A model generated the notes under the pieces. The model was not told the DNA's origin. It did no database searches and was given only the letters and a program-made list of their open reading frames with translations. A stretch of DNA of 64,000 bases. Source: Limnochorda pilosa. Lineage in GTDB: Bacteria > Bacillota > Limnochordia > Limnochordales > Limnochordaceae. A program made the translations under genes and the position numbers. Shown here in pieces: positions 32,193 to 40,816 of the stretch. The stretch's first letter is position 1. Each line of letters begins with the position of its first letter. The stretch lies in contig NZ_AP014924.1 of NCBI RefSeq assembly GCF_001544015.1, positions 1,674,001-1,738,000 of the forward strand. The letters run 5' to 3'.

Positions 32193-33920
32193 GTGAAGGT
32201 GACTCGGCTCACCGGGAGCCTTCTGCGGCGCATCATGCACGAGGCCGCCCGGCGCCTGGAGCTTGCTCGCGAGGAGATCAACGCTCTCAACGTCTTTCCC
32301 GTGCCCGATGGGGACACGGGAACCAACATGCTGCTCACGCTTCAGGCCGCCCTGGCCGAGATGGAGCGTGTCACCGAGGAGAACCCGCGGAGGGTGGCCC
32401 AGGCCGTGGCCCGCGGCGCCCTCATGGGCGCCCGGGGGAACTCGGGGGTTATCCTCTCGCAGATCCTGAGGGGATTCTCGAAGGGCTTCGAACGCCCCGG
32501 TGACCTGGGGCCGGAGCGGGTCGCCCAGGCCCTGATGGAGGCGGCCCAGACCGCCTACCGGGCGGTGATCCGCCCGGTGGAGGGAACCATCCTGAGCGTG
32601 GCCCGGGCGGCCGGGCGGGAGGCGATCCGCGCCGCCGGCGCCACGGATCACCTGGCGCCGGTGCTCCAGGTGGCGGCCGAGGCGGCCCGGCAGGCGCTGG
32701 CCCGCACCCCCGACCAGCTCGCCGTCCTCAAGGAGGCGGGCGTGGTCGACGCGGGCGGCCGGGGGTACGTGGTGATCCTGGAGGCGGCGGAGGCCGTCCT
32801 GGGGGGCGACGCGCCCGCCAAGGCCCCGGCGGCTCCGGCCGCGGGGGCGCCGGCGTCCGCGGCGCGGGCCTTCGAGCAGTCGGTGTCCGAGATGCACGCG
32901 GGCGGCATCGTGGAGACCGAGGTCGAAAAGGGGTACTGCACCGAGTTCATCGTGCGCGGGCAAGGGGCTCCTCTGGACGCGTTGCGGGCCCGCATGGAGG
33001 AGCTGGGCGACTCGGTCCTGGTGGTGGGCGAGCCGGAGCTGGTGAAGGTGCACGTCCACACGGAGCATCCTGGCCAGGCCCTGGAGTTCGCGCTCCGGTA
33101 CGGCGAGCTGCTGAACGTCTCGGTGGGGAACATGCGCGAGCAGAACCGGGAGGCGGCCCGGAAGCGCCAGGCCTCAGGCGTCCCCGCCCCGGTCGGCGCC
33201 AACGGAGCTGCGCCGGCGGGAGGGCCCGCACCGGGCGCGACCGCACCGGTGAAGGAGCCTGCCGCGCTCCTGCAGGCGGTGGCCGTGGCGGCCGGTGAAG
33301 GCCTGGTGGAGATCTTCCGCAGCCTGGGTGCCGGACGGGTGGTGGTGGGCGGCCAGAGCATGAACCCCAGCACCCAGGAGATCCTGGACGCGGTGGAGTC
33401 GCTGCCGGCCGAGAACGTTGCGATCCTCCCCAACAACCGCAACGTGATCTTCACCGCCAACCAGGTGACCGAGCTGACGGCCAGGCACGTGCACGTGATC
33501 CCCACCCGGTCGCTGCCCCAGGGGCTGGCGGCGATGCTGGCCTACGAGCCGGGCCGCTCGGTGCAGGAGAACCTGGAGGCCATGCGCCGCGCCAGCGAGC
33601 AGGTGCGAACCGGCGAGGTCACCTACGCGGTGCGGGATTCCCAGAACAACGGCGTGAAGGTGAAGAAAGGCGACGTCATCGGCCTGGTGGAGGGCGAGCT
33701 GGTGGCCGCGGGCCCGGATCGCACCGCGGTGGTCATGGACCTGCTGGGACGGATGGTGGCCGAGGGCTCCGAGGTGATCAGCCTCTACCACGGCGAGGAC
33801 GTGAGCGAAGAGGAAGCCGAGTCGCTCCGGCGGCAGGTGGAGGAACGCTACCCCGAGCTCAGCGTGGAGCTGTACCCAGGACGGCAGCCGCTTTACTACT
33901 ACATCCTCTCCGTCGAGTAA
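32193..33920 (+). CDS. fakA: Fatty acid kinase catalytic subunit FakA (DhaL-like, YloV)
   Basis: FakA phosphorylates fatty acids bound to FakB so that they can enter phospholipid synthesis through PlsX/PlsY. The N-terminal DhaL-type kinase domain (1 to about 200) has NVFPVPDGDTGTNM, the Mg-ATP Asp cluster, and GARGNSGVILSQ. A middle linker domain and a C-terminal DegV-like domain with GGQSMNPSTQEI and LPNNRNV follow. GGGGGGAG precedes the GTG. Length is 575, slightly above the usual 550, with an Ala/Pro-rich insert near residue 350. The next gene is a FakB-type DegV protein, completing the pair. Confidence 0.93.
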   Translation: MKVTRLTGSLLRRIMHEAARRLELAREEINALNVFPVPDGDTGTNMLLTLQAALAEMERVTEENPRRVAQAVARGALMGARGNSGVILSQILRGFSKGFERPGDLGPERVAQALMEAAQTAYRAVIRPVEGTILSVARAAGREAIRAAGATDHLAPVLQVAAEAARQALARTPDQLAVLKEAGVVDAGGRGYVVILEAAEAVLGGDAPAKAPAAPAAGAPASAARAFEQSVSEMHAGGIVETEVEKGYCTEFIVRGQGAPLDALRARMEELGDSVLVVGEPELVKVHVHTEHPGQALEFALRYGELLNVSVGNMREQNREAARKRQASGVPAPVGANGAAPAGGPAPGATAPVKEPAALLQAVAVAAGEGLVEIFRSLGAGRVVVGGQSMNPSTQEILDAVESLPAENVAILPNNRNVIFTANQVTELTARHVHVIPTRSLPQGLAAMLAYEPGRSVQENLEAMRRASEQVRTGEVTYAVRDSQNNGVKVKKGDVIGLVEGELVAAGPDRTAVVMDLLGRMVAEGSEVISLYHGEDVSEEEAESLRRQVEERYPELSVELYPGRQPLYYYILSVE

Positions 33921-33965
33921 GCGCAGGGCGCGTCCCCGGGCGGCGGAGAGACCGAGGAGACGGCC

Positions 33966-34817
33966 ATGTCTGAAGCGACCTTTGCCGTGGTGACCGACAG
34001 CGGTTCCGACCTTCCGGCGGACCTTGCGCGCGAGCTCGGCATCCGCGTGGTTCCGCTGAGCATCCACTTTGGGGAGGAGACCTTCCTCGACGGGGTCACC
34101 CTCGACGGGCCCTCGTTCTACAAGCGCCTGGTGGAAGACCGGCAGCATCCCCCGCATACGACCCAGCCCACGCCCGGCGCGTTCCACGAAGCGTACGGCG
34201 CGCTGCGCGAGCAGGGCGTCCGCCAGGTGCTCTCGGTGCACCTCTCGAGCAAGCTGAGCGGGACCATCCAGTCCGCGGCCCTCGCGCGCGGGGAGTTCGA
34301 CGACATGGAGATCCTGTTGGTGGACAGCCTCTCCGCGTCGATGGGCATCGGCTTTCTGGCCCTCGAGGGCGCCCGCATGGCCCGGGAAGGCCGCAGCCTG
34401 GCCGAGGCGGCGGAGCACCTGGAAACCGTCCGGAACCGGCTTCAGATCGTCTTCGCGGTGGACACCCTGGAGTACCTGGCCCGCAACGGCCGGATCGGCC
34501 GGGCCCAGTCGCTTCTGGGGGGGCTTCTCAGCATCAAGCCGGTCCTGGCCGTGGTCGACGGTGAGATCGCGCCGGTGGAGCGAACCCGGGGGAAGAACCG
34601 GGCGCTGCAGGAGCTGGTGCGCCGGACGGTCGAGTACCTTGGGGACCGCCCCGCCAGGGTGGCGGTGATCCACAGCCAGGCGGAGGAGGCCGCGACGATA
34701 CGGGCCCAGCTCGAGGAGCGCTGCCGCCTCGAGGACGTCCAGGTGACCCTCCTGGGGCCCACCATCGGCACCCATGCCGGTCCGGGCACGGTGGGCGTGG
34801 TGGCCCTGCCGGTCTGA
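33966..34817 (+). CDS. fakB: DegV-family fatty-acid-binding protein (FakB)
   Basis: FakB presents fatty acids to FakA. The protein begins with FAVVTDSGSDLPADLA and has FYKRLVEDRQHPPHTTQPTP, SVHLSSKLSGTIQSA, FAVDTLEYLARNGRIG and HAGPGTVGVV, the conserved DegV segments around the acyl carboxylate. GAGGAGA lies before the ATG. Length is 283, normal. Which acyl chain it prefers cannot be told. Confidence 0.92.
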   Translation: MSEATFAVVTDSGSDLPADLARELGIRVVPLSIHFGEETFLDGVTLDGPSFYKRLVEDRQHPPHTTQPTPGAFHEAYGALREQGVRQVLSVHLSSKLSGTIQSAALARGEFDDMEILLVDSLSASMGIGFLALEGARMAREGRSLAEAAEHLETVRNRLQIVFAVDTLEYLARNGRIGRAQSLLGGLLSIKPVLAVVDGEIAPVERTRGKNRALQELVRRTVEYLGDRPARVAVIHSQAEEAATIRAQLEERCRLEDVQVTLLGPTIGTHAGPGTVGVVALPV

Positions 34818-34826
34818 CGCGCCAGG

Positions 34827-36887
34827 GTGGTGACCCGTCTGAACCAGGCCCTGCGGGCATCGATTCGCACCCTCAAGGGCGTGGGGCCCGTGCGCGCCGG
34901 CCTGCTGGAGCGCCTGGGGGTTCTCCGGATCTGGGACCTGCTCGCCCTTCCGCCCCGGCGCTATCTCGACTTCCGCCGCGAGGTGGGGCCGGCCCAGGTC
35001 CGGCCGGGGGAGACCGTGACCGTCAGGGGTAACCTGGGGCGCCTCCAGCGCCGCCCACTGCCCAACCGGCCCCGGGTGGTGCAGGTGGAGGCCCGCCTGG
35101 AGGCGGACGGCACCAGCCTGCCTCTGACCTGGTACGTGCACCGGGCCCAGGCTCCCGCCCTGCGCTTCCCGCCCGTCGGCACGTGCGTGCTCGCCTCGGG
35201 TGAGGTCCGTTCCCTCGCGGGGCGGCTGCAGATGGTGAACCCGGTCCTGGAGCGGGCCGAGGACGCCCAAGTGGCCGGGCGGCTCCTTCCCGTCTACCCC
35301 CTCACCCAGGGGTTGAGCCAGGGGGTCATGCGCCGCCTGGCGGCCGAGGCGCTGGATCGGTACGGTGCGCTGGTGGAGGAGTTCCTTCCGGAGGAGATCC
35401 GGCGGGCCACCGGCCTCCCCGCGCTCGACGAGGCGATCCGGAACCTCCACCGGCCCGAAGACCCAGAGGCCGCCCGCCTCGCCCGGCGCCGGCTGGCTTT
35501 CGACGAGCTCTTCCTGTGGACCTACGCGCTCGAGCGGATCCACGCTGCCCGCCGTTCCAGGGAAGCACCGGCCTTCGCTCCCCCCGGCACCCTCGCGAGG
35601 CGCTTCCTGGACGCGCTGCCCTTCGCGCCCACCCCGGCCCAGCGAGCGGCCATGGACGAGCTCGATCGGGAGTTGATGCGTCCGCACCCCATGCGCCGCC
35701 TGCTTCAGGGCGACGTGGGCTCGGGCAAGACGCTGGTGGCCGCGTACGCCCTGCTGCGGGCGGTGGAGAACGGTTTCCAAGCGACCATGGCGGTGCCCAC
35801 GGGGGTCCTGGCCCGGCAGCAGCAGGAACGGCTGGCGGGTCTCTTCCGCAGCCTGGGGGTGCGGGTGCTGCGGTTGACGGGGACCCTCCCCGACCCGGAG
35901 CGCAGCCAGGTGGAGGCCGAGCTGGCCTCAGGGCAGCCGCTGGTCGTGGTGGGGACCCACGTGCTGGGGCAGGGCATCGGGCTGGCCCGGATGGGGCTGG
36001 TGGTGGTCGACGAGGAGCAGCGTTTCGGCGTGCGCCAGCGCGAGGCCCTGGCCGCCGGCGGCGTCCACCAGCTCTGGATGACGGCCACGCCCGTACCCCG
36101 TACCCTGGCCCTCACCCTTTACGGAGACCTGGACGTGACCACCCTGCGGGACCTCCCCCCAGGACGCCACCCGGTGGACACCCGGTGGATCCCCGAGAGG
36201 AACCGGGAGCAGGTCTACCGGTTTCTGCGGGCTCGGGCGGAGGCCGGCGAGCGCGGGTTCATCCTCTTCCCGGCCATCGAGGCCGACGGGCAGGCCCAGG
36301 CCCTGGTCGAGCAGGTGCGGAGCCTGGCTCGGGGACCCCTGGCGGGGATCCCCATCGGTGTGGTTCACGGGCGGATGCCCGATGAGGAGCGCTGGTCCAC
36401 CCTTCGTGCCTTCCAGGAGGGTGAGGTACCTGTCCTGGCCGCCACCACCGTGGTGGAGGTGGGGGTGGACGTGCCTGAGGCGACGGTGATCGTGGTGGAG
36501 GGGGCGGATCGCTTCGGCCTGTCCCAGCTCCACCAGCTGCGGGGGCGCGTCGCGCGCAGCGCCCGGCCTTCGTTCTGCTTCTTGCTGGCCACCCCCCGCA
36601 CCCCCCAGGCGCGCGGGCGGCTGAACGCGATGCGGACCCTGGCCGATGGCTTCGCGATCGCGGAGGCGGATCTGCGGCTGCGCGGGCAGGGGGAGCTCCT
36701 GGGCGAGGCCCAGTCGGGCTCTCCTGAGTGGAAGCTGGCCTCCTTCCCCGAGGACGAGGCGCTCCTGTGGGAGGCGAGGGAGCAGGTGGAGGCGTACCTG
36801 CGGCGCGCCGGACCGGCAGGGCTGCGGGACGGGTCGATCGCACGCGAGGTCATCGACCGGGCCCTACCTGCGGACGGAGCGAGGTGA
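34827..36887 (+). CDS. recG: ATP-dependent DNA helicase RecG
   Basis: RecG regresses stalled forks and processes branched DNA. The N-terminal wedge (OB) domain lies in about the first 170 residues. The helicase part has LLQGDVGSGKTLVAAYA (Walker A), VVDEEQRFGVRQRE, MTATPVPRTLALT, RDLPPGRHPV, VVHGRMPDEER and TTVVEVGVDVPEAT. A final LRGRVARSARPSFCFLL segment is typical. It starts ten bases after fakB. Length is 686, normal. Confidence 0.95.
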   Translation: MVTRLNQALRASIRTLKGVGPVRAGLLERLGVLRIWDLLALPPRRYLDFRREVGPAQVRPGETVTVRGNLGRLQRRPLPNRPRVVQVEARLEADGTSLPLTWYVHRAQAPALRFPPVGTCVLASGEVRSLAGRLQMVNPVLERAEDAQVAGRLLPVYPLTQGLSQGVMRRLAAEALDRYGALVEEFLPEEIRRATGLPALDEAIRNLHRPEDPEAARLARRRLAFDELFLWTYALERIHAARRSREAPAFAPPGTLARRFLDALPFAPTPAQRAAMDELDRELMRPHPMRRLLQGDVGSGKTLVAAYALLRAVENGFQATMAVPTGVLARQQQERLAGLFRSLGVRVLRLTGTLPDPERSQVEAELASGQPLVVVGTHVLGQGIGLARMGLVVVDEEQRFGVRQREALAAGGVHQLWMTATPVPRTLALTLYGDLDVTTLRDLPPGRHPVDTRWIPERNREQVYRFLRARAEAGERGFILFPAIEADGQAQALVEQVRSLARGPLAGIPIGVVHGRMPDEERWSTLRAFQEGEVPVLAATTVVEVGVDVPEATVIVVEGADRFGLSQLHQLRGRVARSARPSFCFLLATPRTPQARGRLNAMRTLADGFAIAEADLRLRGQGELLGEAQSGSPEWKLASFPEDEALLWEAREQVEAYLRRAGPAGLRDGSIAREVIDRALPADGAR

Positions 36888-36891
36888 GACG

Positions 36892-37455
36892 GTGCGGGTC
36901 ATCGGCGGCTCCGCCCGGGGCCGGAAGCTGCTGGCGGTGCCTGGGACGGGGACACGCCCCACCGCGGACCGGGTGCGCGAGAGCCTCTTCAACATCCTGG
37001 CCGAGCGCCCCGTGGGAGCGCAGGTGCTGGATCTCTTCGCGGGCACGGGGGCGCTGGCGATCGAGGCCCTGAGCCGCGGCGCCCGGCGGGCGGTGCTGGT
37101 GGAGTCGGGCCGGCGGGCGGCGGGCGTGATCCGGCGCAACCTGGAGGCGTGCGGCTTTCAGGGGCAGGCTGAGCTCCTGGTGCAGCGGGATCGGCTGGCG
37201 TTGCCTCTTCTGGCCAGGCGGGGCGACCGCTTCGAGCTGGTCTTCCTGGACCCGCCCTACGGGAAAGGACTGGCCGGCCCCGCCCTGGAGGCCCTGGGGA
37301 CGTTGGGGCTCGTGGCGCCCGGGGGGCTGGTGGTGCTGGAGACCCGCCGGGGAGAGGAAGAACCCGGCCCGGTACCGAATCTGTCGCTGCACCGGCAGGT
37401 GGAGGTGGGCTCCAGCGCCCTCTGGTTCCTGGTGGGGGAGGAGGGAGAGGCATGA
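36892..37455 (+). CDS. rsmD: 16S rRNA m2G966 methyltransferase RsmD
   Basis: RsmD methylates guanine 966 of 16S rRNA. MRVIGGSARGRKL at the N-terminus, TADRVRESLFNIL, DLFAGTGALAIEALSRGA (SAM motif) and FLDPPYG (catalytic) identify it. The GTG at 36892 follows GAGGTGA, four bases after the recG stop. Length is 187. The stop overlaps the coaD start as ATGA. The rsmD-coaD pair is widely conserved. Confidence 0.94.
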   Translation: MRVIGGSARGRKLLAVPGTGTRPTADRVRESLFNILAERPVGAQVLDLFAGTGALAIEALSRGARRAVLVESGRRAAGVIRRNLEACGFQGQAELLVQRDRLALPLLARRGDRFELVFLDPPYGKGLAGPALEALGTLGLVAPGGLVVLETRRGEEEPGPVPNLSLHRQVEVGSSALWFLVGEEGEA

Positions 37456-37949
37456 AGGTGGGGGTCTATCCTGGCAGCTTCGACCCGGTGACCTACGGCC
37501 ACCTCGATATCGTGCAGCGGGCGGCGGACCTGTTCGAGCGGCTTTACGTCGCGGTTCTGAAGAACCCGGCGAAGGAGGCGTTCTTCCCGGTGGAGGAGCG
37601 GGTCGAGATGCTGCAGGCCGTCACGCGCCACCTGCCGAACGTGGTCTGTGAGAGCTTCGAGGGGCTGGTGGTCCGCTATGCTCAGGAGCGGAAGGCGACG
37701 GCCATCGTGCGCGGCCTGCGGGCCGTCTCGGACTTCGAGATCGAGTTCAAGATGGCGTCCATGAACCGGTCCCTGGCGCCCGAGATGGAGACCATCTTCA
37801 TGATGACCAGCGCCCCCTACAGCTTCGTGAGCTCGAGCATCATCAAGGAGGTGGCGAGCTTCGGGGGTTCCGTGGGGAACTGGGTTCCCAGGGAGGTCGA
37901 GGAGCGGCTGGCCCGGCGCCTGAACCGGCAAGGGGGTCGCGAGGGATGA
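37452..37949 (+). CDS. coaD: Pantetheine-phosphate adenylyltransferase
   Basis: CoaD makes dephospho-CoA in coenzyme A synthesis. VGVYPGSFDPVTYGHLDI contains the T/HxGH nucleotide loop. AIVRGLRAVSDFEIEFKMA and APYSFVSSSIIKEVASFGG are diagnostic. Length is 165, normal. It overlaps both neighbours by four bases. Confidence 0.96.
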   Translation: MKVGVYPGSFDPVTYGHLDIVQRAADLFERLYVAVLKNPAKEAFFPVEERVEMLQAVTRHLPNVVCESFEGLVVRYAQERKATAIVRGLRAVSDFEIEFKMASMNRSLAPEMETIFMMTSAPYSFVSSSIIKEVASFGGSVGNWVPREVEERLARRLNRQGGREG

Positions 37950-38416
37950 ACCAGATGAACCTGCTCAACCTCCTGGAGCGTCTGGAGGAACTGATCCAGA
38001 GGGCCCCTGAGGTGCCCCTCACCGGCCGGGCCATCGTCGATGCGGATCAGTCCCTGGAACTCATCGGCAAGATCCGCGCCGCCATTCCCGAGGAGATCCG
38101 CCGGGCCGAGGCCCTTCAGGACGAGCGGGAGGACTTCCTGAGGGAGGCGCAGGCCGAGGCGGACGAGACCATCCAGCGGGCGGAGGCGTACGCGGCCCGC
38201 CTGGTGTCGGACTCAGAGGTGAGCCAGCGGGCCCGGCAGGAGGCCGAGCGCATCGTAGCCGACGCACGCCGCGAGGCGGACCAGCTGCGGCGCGAGGCCG
38301 ACGGCTACGCGGTCCAGGTGCTGTCGGACCTGGAAGGGCGGCTCGCGAACCTGCTGGAAGTGGTGCGAAACGGGCGGGCGGAGCTGGAGGCTGGCGCGGG
38401 CCGGCAGGTGGGCTGA
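37946..38416 (+). CDS. Conserved coiled-coil protein downstream of coaD
   Basis: The 156-residue protein is mostly helical, with heptad-like Ala/Glu/Arg stretches from about residue 45 (ALQDEREDFLREAQAEADE and following). It resembles the ATP-synthase-b-like or DivIVA-like small proteins found after coaD in many Bacillota. No membrane segment or catalytic motif is visible. It is translationally coupled to coaD (ATGA). A scaffold role is possible but unproven. Confidence 0.75.
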   Translation: MNQMNLLNLLERLEELIQRAPEVPLTGRAIVDADQSLELIGKIRAAIPEEIRRAEALQDEREDFLREAQAEADETIQRAEAYAARLVSDSEVSQRARQEAERIVADARREADQLRREADGYAVQVLSDLEGRLANLLEVVRNGRAELEAGAGRQVG

Positions 38417-38424
38417 GGGCAGCA

Positions 38425-39651
38425 TCAGCGCCCCCGGAAGAGCCGCCTCCCCCCCTGGCGCAGGAGGTGCCAGAGGACGCCCGTCACCAGCAGGGTGAGG
38501 GCCACGCCCACGGCCTGGAGGGTGGCGCCCAGGAAGCGGGCGGCGAAGCCCGGGGCCCCTGCCGGGCCGACCGTGGGCGCGAGGGTCGGGAAGGAGCCCC
38601 CCAGGTGGAAGGCCGCCACCGTCAGGACGCCCGCCAGCACCGAGTGGAGCAGCCGGGCCAGGAGGTACGGCCCCATGCGCAAGCCGGTGCCGTGCACCAT
38701 GGCCGCCACCTGGGCGTGCACCGAGAGACCGCTCCAGGCGATGATCGCGCTCGCGGCCACCGCCCGGTCCAGGAGCGGGGCGGCCGCCTGCGCGGCGGCT
38801 CGGCTTCCCAGGTCGAGCTCGAAGAACCCGGCCGTCAGCCCGTCGGCCATCCCCGGATCGAGTCCCAGCCCGCCCAGGACCGGCGTGACCAGGTGCGCCG
38901 CCGCCCAGTGAACCACCCCCGTGAGGGTGGCCACCTGGAGGAGGACCGAGAAGAGCGTGATGGTTCCGCCGATGAAGAGCATCTGGCTCATGGAGTCGCG
39001 CAGGACGTCGCCGAAGAGGCGGCCGAAGGGGCGCCCGTCCCGGAGCCGCGCCTGGTAGAGGGCGTCCAGGGCGCGCCGCAGGAGGGGCCCCGAGGGTGGC
39101 GGTGCCGGAGGAGCCCACCGGTACCCGTGGAAGCGCATGACCAGGCCCACCAGCAGCACCGACGCGTAGTGGGCGAAGGCCAGCACCGCGCCCAGACGAG
39201 GCTGGGCGAACATGCCGACGGCCACTGCCCCGGACATGAAGAGGGGGTCGGCCGTGTTGGCAAAGGCCACCAGGCGCTCGGCCTCCACCACGGTGCAGAG
39301 CCGGTTGCGGCGGAGGTCGCCCGTCACCTTGGCCCCCAGAGGATACCCTGAGACCAGCCCCATGGCCACCGCGAAGGCTGCGGTACCCGGGAGGCGGAAG
39401 AGGGGTCGCATGAGGGGCTCCAGGCAGACCCCGATGAAGTGGACGGCGCCGAGGCCCATGAGGATCTGGGCGAGGGCGAAGAAGGGCAGGAGCGAGGGGA
39501 GTACCACCTGGAACCAGAGCCGCAGGCCGTCGAGGGAGGCTTCGAAGGCGCTGCGGGGATAGACGACGACGGCCAGGGTGAGCGCCGCCGCCCCCGCAGC
39601 CGCCGCGTAGGCGGCGGCGCGGGAGGGAACCGTTGCTGATGTGGACGCCAC
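38425..39651 (-). CDS. ylbJ: Sporulation integral membrane protein YlbJ
   Basis: YlbJ is a nucleoside-recognition-domain membrane protein made in the mother cell and needed for spore cortex in Bacillus. The 408-residue product has about eight hydrophobic segments. It carries the typical LLPFFALAQILMGLGAV, SGYPLGAKVTGDL, ANTADPLFMSGAV and AWSGLSVHAQV segments. The GTG at 39651 follows GGAGG 11 bases upstream. The gene converges with the coaD unit, eight bases apart. In Bacillus ylbJ is near coaD too. Confidence 0.9.
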   Translation of the reverse strand: MASTSATVPSRAAAYAAAAGAAALTLAVVVYPRSAFEASLDGLRLWFQVVLPSLLPFFALAQILMGLGAVHFIGVCLEPLMRPLFRLPGTAAFAVAMGLVSGYPLGAKVTGDLRRNRLCTVVEAERLVAFANTADPLFMSGAVAVGMFAQPRLGAVLAFAHYASVLLVGLVMRFHGYRWAPPAPPPSGPLLRRALDALYQARLRDGRPFGRLFGDVLRDSMSQMLFIGGTITLFSVLLQVATLTGVVHWAAAHLVTPVLGGLGLDPGMADGLTAGFFELDLGSRAAAQAAAPLLDRAVAASAIIAWSGLSVHAQVAAMVHGTGLRMGPYLLARLLHSVLAGVLTVAAFHLGGSFPTLAPTVGPAGAPGFAARFLGATLQAVGVALTLLVTGVLWHLLRQGGRRLFRGR

Positions 39652-39770
39652 GGTGATGGTACGCCTCCTCGCCGCTGCCGCCGGGGGTCCGGGACCGCCG
39701 CCCGACCACGTCCCTTTCTTATGCGACCCGTGCCCGCTCAAGACCGGCGGGGGGTGTTCAGGTCCTTCCC

Positions 39771-39800
39771 TTGACGCCTCTGAGGAAGAGCCGGTATAAT
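39771..39800 (+). promoter_or_regulatory. Promoter for yceD-rpmF
   Basis: TTGACG (39771-39776) and a perfect TATAAT (39795-39800) are separated by 18 bases, 17 bases before the yceD start codon. Confidence 0.75.
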
Positions 39801-39816
39801 GCGGAGGTGATCGACC

Positions 39817-40407
39817 ATGGAGCTGCAGGTCGGCCGGCTGCTGAAGGAGAAGGGCCGGAGCGAGACCTTCGCCGTCGAAGAGCCCTGCCCGTCGGGCCTG
39901 GAGGAGGCCGGGGTCCAGGGGTGCACCGGGCCTTTGCACCTGGAGGGACGGGCGACCAGCACTGGCGACGGCATTCTGGTCTCGGGGCGGATCCAGGTGG
40001 GGCTCACCATGCTCTGCAGCCGCTGCCTGGCGCCCTACCCGCTCGAGGTGGAGGCGGGCTTTCAGGAGGAGTTCGTGCCCCGCACGCGCTCCCGCGAGCG
40101 GGACGAGGTCGAGGAACGGGGCCCTGGCTCCCCGGCGCGGCTGTCGACGTTCGAGGACGATGACGGGGTGGAGTTTTTCGACGGGCACCGCATCGACCTG
40201 GGCCCGCTGGTGCGCGAGCAGCTCCTGATGGCGCTCCCCATGAAGGCCCTTTGCCGCGAGGATTGCCGGGGGCTCTGCCCGGTCTGCGGGCAGAACCTGA
40301 ACGCGGCACCCTGCGGCTGCCAGGTGGATGAGACGGACCCGCGCCTGGCCGTGCTCGGCGATCTCCTCGACGGAGGGGGCCGAGGTCGGCGCGCGGGCGA
40401 TGAGTGA
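39817..40407 (+). CDS. yceD: DUF177 (YceD-like) protein
   Basis: DUF177 proteins are widespread partners of rpmF and have been linked to 23S rRNA accumulation. The protein has a C-x-x-C pair in MLCSRCLAPYPLEVEAGF and the C-terminal signature CRGLCPVCGQNLN followed by CGC, likely a zinc site. An acidic middle stretch (FEDDDGVEFFDG) is normal for the family. Length is 196. The rpmF gene follows after 12 bases, the usual pairing. Confidence 0.9.
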   Translation: MELQVGRLLKEKGRSETFAVEEPCPSGLEEAGVQGCTGPLHLEGRATSTGDGILVSGRIQVGLTMLCSRCLAPYPLEVEAGFQEEFVPRTRSRERDEVEERGPGSPARLSTFEDDDGVEFFDGHRIDLGPLVREQLLMALPMKALCREDCRGLCPVCGQNLNAAPCGCQVDETDPRLAVLGDLLDGGGRGRRAGDE

Positions 40408-40419
40408 GGTGGAAGCAGA

Positions 40420-40614
40420 ATGGCCAACCCAAAGCGCCGCCACTCCAAGGCCCGCTCACGCACCCGCCGGACGACCTGGGCGCAGGCAGCGGCGGTGGCA
40501 CCCGAGCTGGTCGAGTGCCCCCGGTGCCACGAGCTGAAGCCCTCGCACCGGGTCTGCCCCAACTGCGGGTGGTACAACGGCCGCCAGGTGGTCGCCGTGG
40601 GCGAGGAGGAGTAA
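40420..40614 (+). CDS. rpmF: 50S ribosomal protein L32
   Basis: This 64-residue protein begins MANPKRRHSKARSRTRR and has the zinc ribbon CPRCHELKPSHRVCPNCG, both diagnostic. It follows yceD in the same transcript. About 125 bases after it, the fapR promoter begins. Confidence 0.96.
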   Translation: MANPKRRHSKARSRTRRTTWAQAAAVAPELVECPRCHELKPSHRVCPNCGWYNGRQVVAVGEEE

Positions 40615-40740
40615 GGCATGGGCTCCGCGCGCCACGCGACGGCCGCCCGGTGCCTGCCGGGCGATGATGAACCGCCGTAGGCCCCGTCCGGCGGGTGCGG
40701 CCTGCGCCGCGCCCGCCGGGAACGTCTTTCCCCTGTCTGC

Positions 40741-40769
40741 TTGCCAGCCGCCCCAGGGCGGCTTATAAT
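40741..40769 (+). promoter_or_regulatory. Promoter of the fapR-plsX-fab operon
   Basis: TTGCCA (40741-40746) and a perfect TATAAT (40764-40769) are exactly 17 bases apart, upstream of fapR. Confidence 0.8.
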
Positions 40770-40777
40770 GAAGCCAT

Positions 40778-40798
40778 GCTTAGTACCTGGTGCCAAGC
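40778..40798 (+). promoter_or_regulatory. FapR operator
   Basis: GCTTAGTACC, one centre base, then GGTGCCAAGC form a 21-bp imperfect palindrome, with 8 of 10 positions paired. The left half matches the known Bacillus FapR box core TTAGTACCTGG. It sits just after the -10, over the expected transcription start, so a bound FapR would block its own operon until malonyl-CoA rises. Confidence 0.8.
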
Positions 40799-40816
40799 CG
40801 CGGGAAGGGGAAGGCC

